The notes beneath the pieces are model-generated. The model had not been told where the DNA came from. It saw only the letters and a list, made by a program, of their open reading frames with translations, and made no database searches. A stretch of 64,000 nucleotides of DNA from Candidatus Scalindua sediminis (GTDB lineage Bacteria > Planctomycetota > Brocadiia > Brocadiales > Scalinduaceae). Position 1 is the first letter of the stretch. Every line of letters begins with the position of its first letter. The DNA is taken from NCBI GenBank assembly GCA_008636105.1, contig VSDH01000003.1, positions 62,001-126,000 on the forward strand, written 5' to 3'. Position numbers and translations under genes: made by a program. Below, piece by piece: positions 8,179 to 17,479 of the stretch.

Positions 8179-8586
8179 TAGTATATTATTTATTTACACC
8201 AATTTTGTCAAGGATAAATTTTTAGACTTAAAAATATTGACGCTCTGAATGACAAAGGTGGAAGTCTAAAGACTTCCGCTACAGTTAAAATACCCTTGTG
8301 ATATATATCATGTAGGTGACCAGAAGACCATGAAGGTTTTTATAAAATAGTAGGAAGATTAACCACGAAAATGCACGGAATGACACGTAAGATAGATGCT
8401 GGATGAAAGAGGCAAGAATTACGATTTAGGAATTGAAGAATTCCTTAATTACTAATAACAAATAACCAATAACGATTAAAGACTGTTGCGGAAAGCTTGA
8501 CTATCTAAAAATGTCATTCTGAATTTATTTCAGAATCTATATATACCAATGTGTTAAGAGACAATATAGTGTTTCCGCAACAGATA
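8179..8586. repeat. Intergenic region with a TGTTGCGG-family MITE (8484-8582)
   Basis: At 8249-8285 a solo hairpin GGAAGTCTAAAGACTTCC is followed by GCTACAG, half of the TGTAGCGGA element seen at 47249. At 8484-8582 a 99-bp element is bounded by perfect 11-bp inverted repeats TGTTGCGGAAA and TTTCCGCAACA, with a central TTCTGAATTTATTTCAGAA palindrome. It is a shorter, inverted relative of 63701-63821. No gene is seen. Confidence 0.75.
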
Positions 8587-10746
8587 CTACTTCGCTTTAT
8601 TGGAAAGTAGTTCTTTGATATGTGAAAGAATCTTTGATAGTTCTTTATCTTGTGCGGCTAATTTGTCTATCTCTGTTATGTATTCTTCTTGCAGTTCCAG
8701 TGGTAATATTTCTCCATTAGATCGACTGGTATCTATACTCCCCGCTCCGTACAATTTATCAGCAATAGCAACTTTAGCCCCGGCAGACAGACCGGAATTG
8801 ATTATGACACCCCTCAGATTGACGTCTTCCTTACTCTCCTTAACCACTGCTTTCTGAAATAATCTGTCCTTCTCACTCAACCTTCCAACCACCTCACCTA
8901 TATCCATCGGTACTACTTCTACATTGCGTCCTGTAATTTTTAGGATTCCCTGCTCAAATTTCTGGGTATCCTCTTTACTGGCCATGCTAAATATTGATCC
9001 TTTATGTTTTACTCTGAAAGATAATAACCTGTTCTGCTCGAGGTAAGTCAAGGTGTAAAGAGAAAGTTCTTTGGAAGAGTCCACAATGTGAATCTCTTTA
9101 CCTGTACAACACTTCCAAACGTCATGTATTAACTGTTCGAACACACTGTAATGCGTACATCCCAGAATGAGAATATCAATATTTTTTCGCGTGAGAGGAC
9201 GTAAGTTCGCCTCTAGGATGGCTTTGGTCTCTTGATTCATTGTTGGAGGTTGCACCGTGTCAAATTCGCCCTGGTCAGCCATAGTAGCCAACAACGGCGC
9301 AACTACGCTGAATACTCTGGCCCCCGGGTCATGATTCTTTATTTCTCTTACGTAGCCACCACTTTCAATCGTAGCCTTTGTCGCGATAACTCCGATATTC
9401 ATAGCTTTCCCAAATCTTAATGCTGCCTTAACAGCAGGCTCAATAGGACCAAGAATAGGTATGGAAAATTCTTTACTTACTATGGCTCTGGCATTAGAGT
9501 CCATTGTGTTACAGAGTGTCACAATCTTGGCACCTAAGTTATAAGCGGCCTCCACATATATTCTACAAAGCTGTTCAATTCTCTTAGGTGAACTTCCTCC
9601 TAGTCGTTTTGCTAATACGCAGATTATGACAACGTCCTCTTTATCAAGTTCTTTCAATCTTGATAAATTACCCTGTACAATTGCAGGTGCGATTCCTGTA
9701 TCCAGGATTACTATTTGTCCGTTAGGTTTATAGTCCCTGAATGGTTGGTACATTACAGCAAGAAACCTTTTAACGGCCAGTATATCTTCAGCGATCGATG
9801 GTATTACCTTATATTTCCGGGCAGTTTTTGATACCTGCTCTTTGTATTGTTTCCCAACCTTCGACGTTTCGGAGACCAGCTCCTCCATTGCCTTTTCTCC
9901 TCGTCTGGTTGCCCTCCATTCCTTTAGCCACATTAGCGCAGCATCGTGATAAGGTGTTTCTAATACCTCTGATGTATTTTTAAATCTCTTTCCTATTTTA
10001 TTTTCTTCTCCTGCATGGCCGTAAACCTTATCCAGAGTTTCAAGTAACTCTTTATCACCAGGTGTGAGCAAATGTTTAAGAAGTAATGTCCTCAGCGCTT
10101 CGTCCTCTACCAGGTTTAATATTTGCTCATCTGTAGTTACATTGTCTGGTTCAGGCCAAAAACCTTCAGGTCCCATAATACGGTGTTTAACAAGCTCATA
10201 ACCTACTTCCCTCGAGAGCCTTGCCACTTCAGTCTTTGTTAGCTCAAGCGGTACTATTTGAAATTGCCCGTTTACTTCTTTAACTTCTAAGAGAGCTACA
10301 GAACTGCTGGCTCCCCCCAACTTCACATTATGAAGTGCATGGTACAAACTCTTTTCCATAGCGGCTACTTCCACTTCCTTGAGAACCAGATTTTCCACCA
10401 TATCTTTTGCGTCTTCCAATGAACCATTTCCTATTCCTTTGGGAAGATGAATATGTTTGATAAAGCTTAATACGCCCTGCCCGGGACCAAATGCCAGATT
10501 ATGTTGAACCAGGAAGAGCTTAATGGTTTTAGTAGTACCATCATCCATACTCAGATTGATCGTGTCTATGAATCTCTGCCTTGGCTCTCCCAATTGATCA
10601 AATAAATGACTATGCTTATTATAGAAATTTTTATCTTTCTCCTGGAGAATGAGCTTGACTTTGTTTATACGGAGATGTATTTTTCTTAAGGTAGTTGGTT
10701 CGGCCTGTTTTTCACTACCTTGTTGCTTTGTACGTTTTGGTGACAT
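8587..10746 (-). CDS. Fusion: glutamate-dehydrogenase-like domain plus glutamate racemase domain
   Basis: 719 residues. Residues ~70-210 resemble the N-terminal substrate domain of Glu/Leu/Phe/Val dehydrogenases: V-Q-H-N-L-A-F-G-P-G-Q-G at 80-91, K-L-G-G-A-S-S-S-V at 142-150, and G-P-E-G-F-W-P-E-P-D-N-V-T-T at 192-205. The dehydrogenase's catalytic and substrate lysines are missing (A-K-G-G has become A-S-S-S), and no Rossmann NAD domain follows. A helical linker (~210-340) leads to an Asp/Glu racemase domain (~345-590) with both catalytic cysteines, Cys412 (L-C-N-T) and Cys530 (G-C-T-H-Y). The C-terminal ~130 residues are unassigned. It probably supplies or senses D/L-glutamate, with the dehydrogenase-like part as a glutamate-binding regulator; this is inference. 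Confidence 0.75.
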   Translation of the reverse strand: MSPKRTKQQGSEKQAEPTTLRKIHLRINKVKLILQEKDKNFYNKHSHLFDQLGEPRQRFIDTINLSMDDGTTKTIKLFLVQHNLAFGPGQGVLSFIKHIHLPKGIGNGSLEDAKDMVENLVLKEVEVAAMEKSLYHALHNVKLGGASSSVALLEVKEVNGQFQIVPLELTKTEVARLSREVGYELVKHRIMGPEGFWPEPDNVTTDEQILNLVEDEALRTLLLKHLLTPGDKELLETLDKVYGHAGEENKIGKRFKNTSEVLETPYHDAALMWLKEWRATRRGEKAMEELVSETSKVGKQYKEQVSKTARKYKVIPSIAEDILAVKRFLAVMYQPFRDYKPNGQIVILDTGIAPAIVQGNLSRLKELDKEDVVIICVLAKRLGGSSPKRIEQLCRIYVEAAYNLGAKIVTLCNTMDSNARAIVSKEFSIPILGPIEPAVKAALRFGKAMNIGVIATKATIESGGYVREIKNHDPGARVFSVVAPLLATMADQGEFDTVQPPTMNQETKAILEANLRPLTRKNIDILILGCTHYSVFEQLIHDVWKCCTGKEIHIVDSSKELSLYTLTYLEQNRLLSFRVKHKGSIFSMASKEDTQKFEQGILKITGRNVEVVPMDIGEVVGRLSEKDRLFQKAVVKESKEDVNLRGVIINSGLSAGAKVAIADKLYGAGSIDTSRSNGEILPLELQEEYITEIDKLAAQDKELSKILSHIKELLSNKAK

Positions 10747-10915
10747 ACTAACCCCTTACCGGTTATAATCAATTAGGTCTTGTCTGGTCCCATACTTTTT
10801 CCAATTTTCACAATAAAAGTTATAATATAATAAAAATACCTTAGAATTTCTATAATATATTGAGGTTAAAAGTTTCTTTGAGATTGTTCACTTGTTGATA
10901 TAGAGAAGCAATACC

Positions 10916-11779
10916 ATGACTATTACGTACAAACAGCTAAAAACACTTGAAGAATTAAAATCTTGTGAAAAGGTGCAACTGGCTGTATGGGGATTTGATC
11001 TACTCGATACAATACCAGCCAGATTTATGCTTGTGGTCCACAAACATGGTGGATTTGCAATGGGAGCTTTTGATGGAGACTTAATGATAGGTTTCGTATT
11101 TGGAGTTGCAGCAATTCATTATGGACGGCCTTCACAACATTCCCATATGATGGCAGTGCTGCCAGAATATCGCGATCAAAGGATTGGCTTTAATTTAAAA
11201 AAAGCTCAACGGGAAGATGCCCTGAGTCGCAACATAGACCTCATAACATGGGCATTCGACCCATTACAATCCAGGAATGCCTACCTGAATCTAAACAAAC
11301 TGGGAGTTATTGCATGTAGTTATGATATAAACCTGTATGGAGAAGAATCATCCAGCGAATTGCATAGTGGCCTTGGCACAGACCGTCTTCTTGCCGAATG
11401 GTGGCTTGTTAGTAACAAGGTCAAATCTATTATGGACGGAGATACTCAAGAGGTTATGGAGAAGCAACCTGTAGAAGGTATGAACATAAACAAGACAAGA
11501 CGTAATGAACAGGGATTACGTCTTCCAGTTGAATCAGATTTGACATTGACAAATGACGTATTGCTGTTGGAAATACCAGATGACATTGAAGAGATAAAAA
11601 AGCTCAACATACAGGTGGGGCATCAGTGGCGGGAACACGTTCAGAAAGCGCTTATCCATTACTTTACTACTGGATATTATATTAATTATTTACATATTGA
11701 GCGTGAGGACGACGTGCGCCGAATCTATTATGTCCTCGAGCGTCTAACCAAACCGTACAAACCAATGATTCGTGATTGA
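10916..11779 (+). CDS. GNAT-superfamily acetyltransferase (COG3375-like)
   Basis: 287 residues. The N-terminal ~160 residues form a GNAT fold: V-Q-L-A-V-W-G early, A-F-D-G-D-L-M-I-G-F-V-F-G, then S-H-M-M-A-V-L-P-E-Y-R-D-Q-R-I-G-F-N-L-K as the acetyl-CoA pyrophosphate loop (R-x-x-R-I-G variant). W-A-F-D-P-L-Q-S-R-N-A-Y-L-N is typical of the predicted acetyltransferases grouped in COG3375. Substrate is unknown. Its ATG follows an AT-rich 169-bp promoter region divergent from the racemase fusion, so shared control is possible. HAD and C69 peptidase genes follow on the same strand. Confidence 0.75.
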   Translation: MTITYKQLKTLEELKSCEKVQLAVWGFDLLDTIPARFMLVVHKHGGFAMGAFDGDLMIGFVFGVAAIHYGRPSQHSHMMAVLPEYRDQRIGFNLKKAQREDALSRNIDLITWAFDPLQSRNAYLNLNKLGVIACSYDINLYGEESSSELHSGLGTDRLLAEWWLVSNKVKSIMDGDTQEVMEKQPVEGMNINKTRRNEQGLRLPVESDLTLTNDVLLLEIPDDIEEIKKLNIQVGHQWREHVQKALIHYFTTGYYINYLHIEREDDVRRIYYVLERLTKPYKPMIRD

Positions 11780-11806
11780 AAAATCATTTAGTGAAAAAGA
11801 ATAAAT

Positions 11807-12409
11807 ATGACTGGCATTACGAACATTATTTTTGACATCTCGGGTGTTTTTTTGACTTTAGACGAGAAACCAACATTAGAATATTATGCTAAGAAATTAA
11901 AAGTTCCTTTTGAGAAAATCAACAAGGTTCATGAACCTTTAGTTAGCGCATATGATACCAATAATATGAAAGGCGATGAATTCTTAAAAGAATTATTTAA
12001 GGGTATTAAGAAAAAAGTAGATAAAAATTATTGGAAAAAGAAATTAAGCATGAAAAAACCCAAGCCAGGGATGTTTGAATTCCTGGAAAAGGTAAAGAAA
12101 AAATATCCTGCATACTTTGTTACTAATGAAGGTGGCAATTACTGGAAAAGTGTTGACAAAAAATTTAAGATTCATGAAAAGTTTAATGGCGGTATTGCAT
12201 CATACGAAGTAGGTATTTCAAAACCGGATATTAAGATATTTCGAGCACTCTGTAAGAAATTCAAGTTGCAACCAGAAGAATGTTTGTTTCTAGATGACAA
12301 AGAAAAAAACCTGGGTGGTGCCAAGAAACTAGGAATGAAGACATTAGTATTTAAAGATATTGAGTATCTGAAGAAAGAGTTTGATAGATTAGGGATACAA
12401 TTATCATAA
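11807..12409 (+). CDS. HAD-superfamily hydrolase (YihX-like)
   Basis: 200 residues with HAD motif I F-D-I-S-G-V-F (nucleophile Asp10 or so; the usual second Asp is replaced by Gly/Ser as in the YihX/epoxide-hydrolase-like group). Motif II is Y-F-V-T-N-E, motif III Lys is in G-I-S-K-P-D, and motif IV is L-F-L-D-D-K-E-K-N. It likely dephosphorylates a small phosphometabolite. It is lysine-rich and has the same AT-rich base use as its neighbours. The gap to the GNAT gene is 27 bp, supporting co-transcription. Confidence 0.8.
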   Translation: MTGITNIIFDISGVFLTLDEKPTLEYYAKKLKVPFEKINKVHEPLVSAYDTNNMKGDEFLKELFKGIKKKVDKNYWKKKLSMKKPKPGMFEFLEKVKKKYPAYFVTNEGGNYWKSVDKKFKIHEKFNGGIASYEVGISKPDIKIFRALCKKFKLQPEECLFLDDKEKNLGGAKKLGMKTLVFKDIEYLKKEFDRLGIQLS

Positions 12410-12426
12410 ACAGGAATGTTCGGAAA

Positions 12427-13875
12427 ATGCGAAGTAGTACTAAGCGAAGATTGAGTTTTTTCGTCATAGTAGTAATCCTGTTTGTTGCCCTCTTCGAATG
12501 TCGTAATGTTGCGGCATGCACGACGATTCTGGTAGGAAAGGAGCTTACGGCCGATGGTTCGGTAATCCTCGGCCACAACGAGGATATGGGGCTTGAGGCT
12601 ACCGGCCGCCTCTGGTCGCAGCGGGCGCGCAGGTACAAGGAGAATGCTAGCGTCGATGTTCCCTATATCAACCTCCCGCAACCGCATTACACTCATGCGT
12701 ACTGGGCCTCCGGCAATCCCAAAGGAAGTGCCGGCCTTGGAACCAGCACACAACACCTCCCCTACGATTCTGTACTGGTCGGCATGAATCAGTGGGGTGT
12801 GACCATGGCCTGCAATTGGGCGCATTCGAAGGAGGAAGCTGCCCCAAAAAAAGGTATCCGACGCTACGCCATACGGCAGTTGATCCTTGAACGGTCCGAG
12901 ACAGCCCACGAGGCCGTCGAACTGATCGGTAGCCTCATCGATGAACATGGGCAGGCCGACTGGGGTGGGCTTATCTACATCGTGGCCGACTCGAACGAGG
13001 CCTGGGTGGTTGAGACGACGACGCACCATTGGGCTGCACGTCGAGTGCCTGATGACGCCATCTATGCAGTTGCGAATCAGTTTACGATTGGTGACGACTT
13101 CGATCTGGCGAGTCAGGACCTTGCTCAATTCGCCGAGACCAGCGGCTGGTATGACCCACGCCAAGGCAAGATCAGTTTTCGCGATGCGTACGGCTTGCCT
13201 GAAAAAATGAACCAACCATACGACACCGACCGAGAGGTGCGCATACACAAGCTTCTCGATGGTAAACGGGGATTTATAGAACCTACGGACATCTTTGTTG
13301 TTTTGCGAGACCGCTACGAGGGTACCGACAAGTACACGCGTCCGCAACAAACGCCCGTTTGGCGAGAGGACCTCGACAAAAATCCATCCCTGTCCAGAAC
13401 CATCAGCTCAAATCTCTGCCAGTCGTCTTCGGTGGCGCAGCTTCGGGGACACCTGCCCGTCGAGGTTGGGGCGATCATGTGGTACGCTATAGCCAACCCT
13501 GGCTACAGTAACTACGTTCCGATCTACGCCGGTGCCGATCGAGTGCCCGAAGCCTTTAGCTGGCAGGATGGCAAAAGTTCGCCTGATTCGGCCTGGTGGC
13601 TTTTCAAGAACCTGCAGCTCGCAGGAGACCGTGACTACGAGAAGTTTTATCCTCTTGTGAAGAATTTCTGGGCTGCTCACCATACCTCGGTGACTGTACG
13701 ACAACAACACATTGAAGGGAAGGTTCTCTCGCTCGTCCGTGACGGCAGCAAGGATGAGGCTGTTGCGTTGTTACGTACCTTCACCTTCAATCAGGCGCAG
13801 GATGCGCTCAATCAGGCACGACATCTTCTCGAACTCGTACAGCCCAGCAGGGAAGAAGCAGAGCTGGCGAGGTAA
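12427..13875 (+). CDS. Secreted C69-family dipeptidase (Ntn hydrolase)
   Basis: 482 residues. A hydrophobic signal segment (~8-28) is followed by A-A-C-T-T-I-L-V-G; Cys31 would be the N-terminal nucleophile after processing. G-H-N-E-D, W-V-V-E-T-T-T-H-H-W and V-A-N-Q-F are standard for C69 dipeptidases (PepD family), which cleave a broad range of dipeptides. The gene is visibly GC-richer than everything around it, with G/C-rich third positions, so recent transfer is likely. It starts 17 bp after the HAD gene but has no need to be functionally tied to it. Confidence 0.88.
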   Translation: MRSSTKRRLSFFVIVVILFVALFECRNVAACTTILVGKELTADGSVILGHNEDMGLEATGRLWSQRARRYKENASVDVPYINLPQPHYTHAYWASGNPKGSAGLGTSTQHLPYDSVLVGMNQWGVTMACNWAHSKEEAAPKKGIRRYAIRQLILERSETAHEAVELIGSLIDEHGQADWGGLIYIVADSNEAWVVETTTHHWAARRVPDDAIYAVANQFTIGDDFDLASQDLAQFAETSGWYDPRQGKISFRDAYGLPEKMNQPYDTDREVRIHKLLDGKRGFIEPTDIFVVLRDRYEGTDKYTRPQQTPVWREDLDKNPSLSRTISSNLCQSSSVAQLRGHLPVEVGAIMWYAIANPGYSNYVPIYAGADRVPEAFSWQDGKSSPDSAWWLFKNLQLAGDRDYEKFYPLVKNFWAAHHTSVTVRQQHIEGKVLSLVRDGSKDEAVALLRTFTFNQAQDALNQARHLLELVQPSREEAELAR

Positions 13876-14162
13876 AGGCGGGCACGCACTAGCGACGTAG
13901 AGTTCTGCAAATTACTACAATAAGGATTACGAGAAATTGTGTCTATATTAGGTTAGTTGTTTGATAAAATTACACATTTTTAACTGTATAATGTTAAACC
14001 TACCTCATTGCCTCCTTCACATGTACTCTTCTATTTTTATATCACAAAAAATAAGTCTGAAGCAAACAAATCCTTCGAAAACCCTTGCGATATATAACTA
14101 ACTTATATATATTGGCTGGACGAACTGAAGAAACATAACTCTCATTAATAAATTTTACCATT

Positions 14163-15392
14163 ATGAAAAAATTTGCATTACATTGGCAAATCTTAATAGC
14201 CTTAATGCTAGGCATATTATACGGCCTTTATCTGACAGAATATGTGAGCTACATTGGTTGGATGGGTGTTATATTTATGCGTGCACTCAAGTTGTTAATT
14301 ATACCATTATTGCTTACGTCAATAACCTCCGGTATCGCCAATATCGGCAGCAGCGGCCAACTGGGCAAACTCGGCCTGAAGACTGTCTCCTATTATATGA
14401 TTACGAGCGTACTTGCAATACTTACCGGTTTGTTAATGGTAAACGTCTTAAAACCCGGCGTGGGTGTAGACCTGGGATTTGTTGAACACGTAGAGGGTCT
14501 GGCCGCTGCTAAAGAGTCATTTGGCAGTACATTAATAAACATAATACCTGAAAACATCTTCACGGCATTTGTAGCGAGCAGGATGCTGCCTATTATATTT
14601 TTTTCAATCTTATTAGGTATTTTTATTACAAAGATATCAGGAAAACACAAAGAATTTTCTGTCACGGCTGCCAATGCCGGTTTTGAGCTGATGATGAAGA
14701 TAACGCACTTTATCATCAGGTTTACACCTTATGGTGTATTTGGAATAATTGCAGTGACAGTAGCACGGCAGGCGGGTGACACTGCTGCATTGTTAAACAT
14801 AGCAAATAGATTGGGCATTTATATGATAGCAGTGCTGTCAGCTCTGTGTATACATGCTATAATTATACTTCCCTTAATCCTGAAACTGTTTGGGAGGATC
14901 AATCCATTTACACACTTTCAGGCCCTGACAACTCCATTGCTCACGGCATTTTCAACTTCATCATCATCTGCCACCCTGCCCTCAACACTGGAAGCAGTGG
15001 AAAAGAAATCTGGAGTCTCCAACAAGGTAAGCAGCCTTGTTTTGCCCCTTGGGGCAACTATCAATATGGACGGTACAGCATTGTATGAATGTGTAGCGGC
15101 TATATTTATAGCTCAGGCATACGGTATAGAGCTGACGTTCCTTCAACAGACTATTGTAGTTATAACGGCATTGCTTGCCTCTATCGGGGCAGCAGGAATT
15201 CCAATGGCTGGCCTGGTAATGATTTCGATAATTTTAACGGCTGTTGGTTTGCCATTGGAAGGAGTCGGATTGATAATAGCCGTTGACAGGATACTCGACA
15301 TGTGCAGGACATCCGTTAACGTATGGAGCGATAGCTGTGGTGCAGTAGTTATTGCCAGGTCTGAAGGTGAAACATTAAACTATAATAAATAA
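14163..15392 (+). CDS. Dicarboxylate/glutamate:cation symporter (DAACS family)
   Basis: 409 residues and about eight membrane helices plus two re-entrant loops. The diagnostic motifs are the serine-rich S-T-S-S-S-S-A-T-L-P hairpin tip and N-M-D-G-T-A-L-Y, the cation/substrate motif of GltP/DctA proteins, followed by G-I-P-M-A-G-L-V and D-R-I-L-D-M-C-R-T-S-V-N-V-W-S-D with the substrate-binding Asp/Arg. It imports glutamate, aspartate or C4-dicarboxylates with H+ or Na+. It precedes a glutamine synthetase-like gene by 490 bp, which fits the glutamate theme of this stretch but does not prove a link. Confidence 0.92.
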   Translation: MKKFALHWQILIALMLGILYGLYLTEYVSYIGWMGVIFMRALKLLIIPLLLTSITSGIANIGSSGQLGKLGLKTVSYYMITSVLAILTGLLMVNVLKPGVGVDLGFVEHVEGLAAAKESFGSTLINIIPENIFTAFVASRMLPIIFFSILLGIFITKISGKHKEFSVTAANAGFELMMKITHFIIRFTPYGVFGIIAVTVARQAGDTAALLNIANRLGIYMIAVLSALCIHAIIILPLILKLFGRINPFTHFQALTTPLLTAFSTSSSSATLPSTLEAVEKKSGVSNKVSSLVLPLGATINMDGTALYECVAAIFIAQAYGIELTFLQQTIVVITALLASIGAAGIPMAGLVMISIILTAVGLPLEGVGLIIAVDRILDMCRTSVNVWSDSCGAVVIARSEGETLNYNK

Positions 15393-15884
15393 TATCGAAC
15401 TTAGCTCCTCAATTGGAATAAAGGAATATTTGAACTGCCCTTCTCTTAGAAGGGATGGAATAACGGGTTAAAAACTATCATTTTATTATATAACAATCTT
15501 CAATCGAAAATCTTCACTTTAATTACCACATAAGCTACCTGTGCGAGCATTCTTACAACTATTTTATGTCATAAAATGGTTGTAAACTTTGGTCAAATCT
15601 GAGAAAAAAATTGAAATCATTGTGATATTTTGTTCTAATGCGGCCTCGCCAAAAAACAATTACTTATCATCTTTTCCTACCCTTTGCAGTGAAAAGACTG
15701 CTAAATCCTTTTTTTAATCCTTATCTTAAAATGTTTCAATGAATTGGTTTTTAAGTATTGTATTTTAAAATAACTAATTGTTCGGTCGCGCTGCGCGCTC
15801 CCGAATACGATAGACTTATAAATTTTTAATGTAGAATTTAAATCTGAAATACATATAAAAAATCTTTTAAGGAAAGGAATAATT
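15393..15884. other. Long spacer with hairpins upstream of glutamine synthetase-like gene
   Basis: A strong hairpin at 15553-15585 has 15-bp arms (TTACAACTATTTTAT / ATAAAATGGTTGTAA). A GC-rich stem at 15780-15805 reads TTCGG...CGCGCTGCGCGC...CCGAA. No terminator for the symporter with a clear T-run is seen on the plus strand, and I find no convincing sigma-54 site. The ribosome site AAGGAAAGG lies just before the ATG at 15885. Confidence 0.5.
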
Positions 15885-17216
15885 ATGGATGTAAAAGATA
15901 TAAAAAAAATAGTAAAAGATGCAGATTCAACAAACCTGTTTTTTACTGATTTGCTTGGCAGACTAATGACTTTAAGCGTAAATCCAGATGATATTTCAGA
16001 TATACTTGAGGATGGGATTGGGTTTGATGGCAGCTCTATTCCCGGTTTTGCTTCAATTGAAGGTAGTGACAGGATTGCAAAACCAATTAAGGATACTTTT
16101 CATTTAATAGAATTTAAGGATGAAAAGATCGGATTTTTTATGTGTGATATATATGATCAACAAAATAAGAGATTTTTAGCGGACCCCAGATTAATGCTGG
16201 AACAAGTTTTAACAAGAGCAGAAAAAGATTTTAAAGCTAAATTTTTAGCAGGGGCGGAACATGAATTTTTTTTAATAAAAGAAGATAGTGTTGAAGAATA
16301 TTTTAAATCAGATCTTGAAGAACGTGTTAAATCTGATAACGCAGGATATTTCCATATAGATCCTTATGATAAAGGAGACAAAGTTCGGAGAGAGATTGTT
16401 AATGTCTTAGGGAAAACCGGATTAAAATTTGAAAAAGCACATCATGAAGTATCCGAATCTCAACATGAAATTAATATTGTATGCCAAAATCCTCTTCGAG
16501 TAGCGGACGAAACCATATTATTTCACTTCGTAACACGAAAAGTTGCAGCACAATTCGGCTATTATGCTATCTTTATTCCTAAACCATTTAATGGGCAAAA
16601 TAGAAATGCATTCCATATTCATCTAAGTATGTCTGACCTGAATATGAAAAATATATTCTATGATGCTAATTCTCCGCATTCTTTAAGCCAGACAATGAAA
16701 CATTTTATCGGAGGACTCTTAAAATATGCAAGAGAGACTTCGATTGTCATGGCTTCATCATTTAATTCATATAAAGCGTACGTTGTTGAAAGAGAGGCTC
16801 CAATTGTAAGGAGCTGGGGGCTTACAAATCGAAGTTGTATGGTTCGAATTCCATGGATAAAAAATCCAAATGCTACGCGACTTGAATTGAGATCACCTGA
16901 TCCTTCCGGAAATGTTTATCTCCAGTTAGCCACTCTTATAGAAATGGGATTGAGAGGAGTTAAAGATAAATTGGAATCTGGGGAACCGGAATCCGAGAGT
17001 ATATACGAGAAAATCAAGTCTTCAAAAGTATGGGATGATAATTTTCTGCCTAAATCTATGTTTGAAGCTTTAGTTGAAGCAGAGAAAAGTCAGTTCCTAA
17101 AAGATATAATGGGAGAATTACGTTACGATAAATATATGGGATTAAAAATTGCGGATTGGGAGGAACATAGAACACATATTACAGTAAGAGAAAGAAGTAA
17201 GTATTTTGATATTTAA
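15885..17216 (+). CDS. Divergent type I glutamine synthetase (GlnA-like ligase)
   Basis: 443 residues. The beta-grasp N-domain spans ~14-95 (G-I-G-F-D-G-S-S-I-P-G-F at ~45). In the catalytic C-domain the metal/ATP motifs are kept: G-A-E-H-E-F-F, H-H-E-V-S-E-S-Q-H-E-I, H-I-H-L-S, N-S-Y-K, N-R-S-C-M-V-R-I-P and R-L-E-L-R-S-P-D. Differences from housekeeping GS: G-N-G-M-H-x-H is N-R-N-A-F-H-I-H, A-x-G-Q-H-E-I is S-E-S-Q-H-E-I, and the P-G-Y-E-A-P loop is V-E-R-E-A-P. The adenylylation-type Tyr region is not recognisable. It may ligate ammonia or an amine to glutamate or a related acid. The next two genes on the same strand suggest a dedicated pathway. Confidence 0.8.
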   Translation: MDVKDIKKIVKDADSTNLFFTDLLGRLMTLSVNPDDISDILEDGIGFDGSSIPGFASIEGSDRIAKPIKDTFHLIEFKDEKIGFFMCDIYDQQNKRFLADPRLMLEQVLTRAEKDFKAKFLAGAEHEFFLIKEDSVEEYFKSDLEERVKSDNAGYFHIDPYDKGDKVRREIVNVLGKTGLKFEKAHHEVSESQHEINIVCQNPLRVADETILFHFVTRKVAAQFGYYAIFIPKPFNGQNRNAFHIHLSMSDLNMKNIFYDANSPHSLSQTMKHFIGGLLKYARETSIVMASSFNSYKAYVVEREAPIVRSWGLTNRSCMVRIPWIKNPNATRLELRSPDPSGNVYLQLATLIEMGLRGVKDKLESGEPESESIYEKIKSSKVWDDNFLPKSMFEALVEAEKSQFLKDIMGELRYDKYMGLKIADWEEHRTHITVRERSKYFDI

Positions 17217-17288
17217 TTAATTTTCTCTATTGTTTTTGGTCTTTACAGAAATCTCCTTCTTTATAATTTTAATCTTCGGGAGACATCA

Positions 17289-17441
17289 ATATTATCTAAA
17301 TTGAGCGATTTTATATTGTATTTTGCTGTAGCCGCAGGCTTTAGCCTGCGTTTTTCATCATCTGATGGGTTTATGAAAATTTCACGTAAGTTACGCAACC
17401 TGAAGGTTGCGGCTACACAAATCATTCAATTTAGATATTAT
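17289..17441. repeat. MITE-like element, TAAATTGAGCGATTT / TGTAGCCGCA family
   Basis: Outer imperfect inverted repeats are ATATTATCTAAATTGAGCG (17289-17307) and its mirror at 17419-17441. Inside, TGTAGCCGCA (17327-17336) pairs with TGCGGCTACA (17408-17417), with two smaller stems AGGCTTTAGCCT and CAACCTGAAGGTTG. A related, rearranged copy lies at 31917-32090. It sits between the GS-like and aminomutase genes. Confidence 0.75.
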
Positions 17442-17479
17442 TTTAATTTATATGAATAAGTAAAATTTGAGAGATACAA

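Noticed and set aside
12172-13350. 392-codon minus-strand open frame over the C69 peptidase
   Set aside because: The plus-strand frame has a complete Ntn-hydrolase signature; the opposite frame is long only because the gene is GC-rich.
16840-16853. GGTTCGAATTCC, resembling a tRNA T-loop
   Set aside because: Lies inside the conserved N-R-S-C-M-V-R-I-P codons of the glutamine synthetase-like gene, and no cloverleaf surrounds it.
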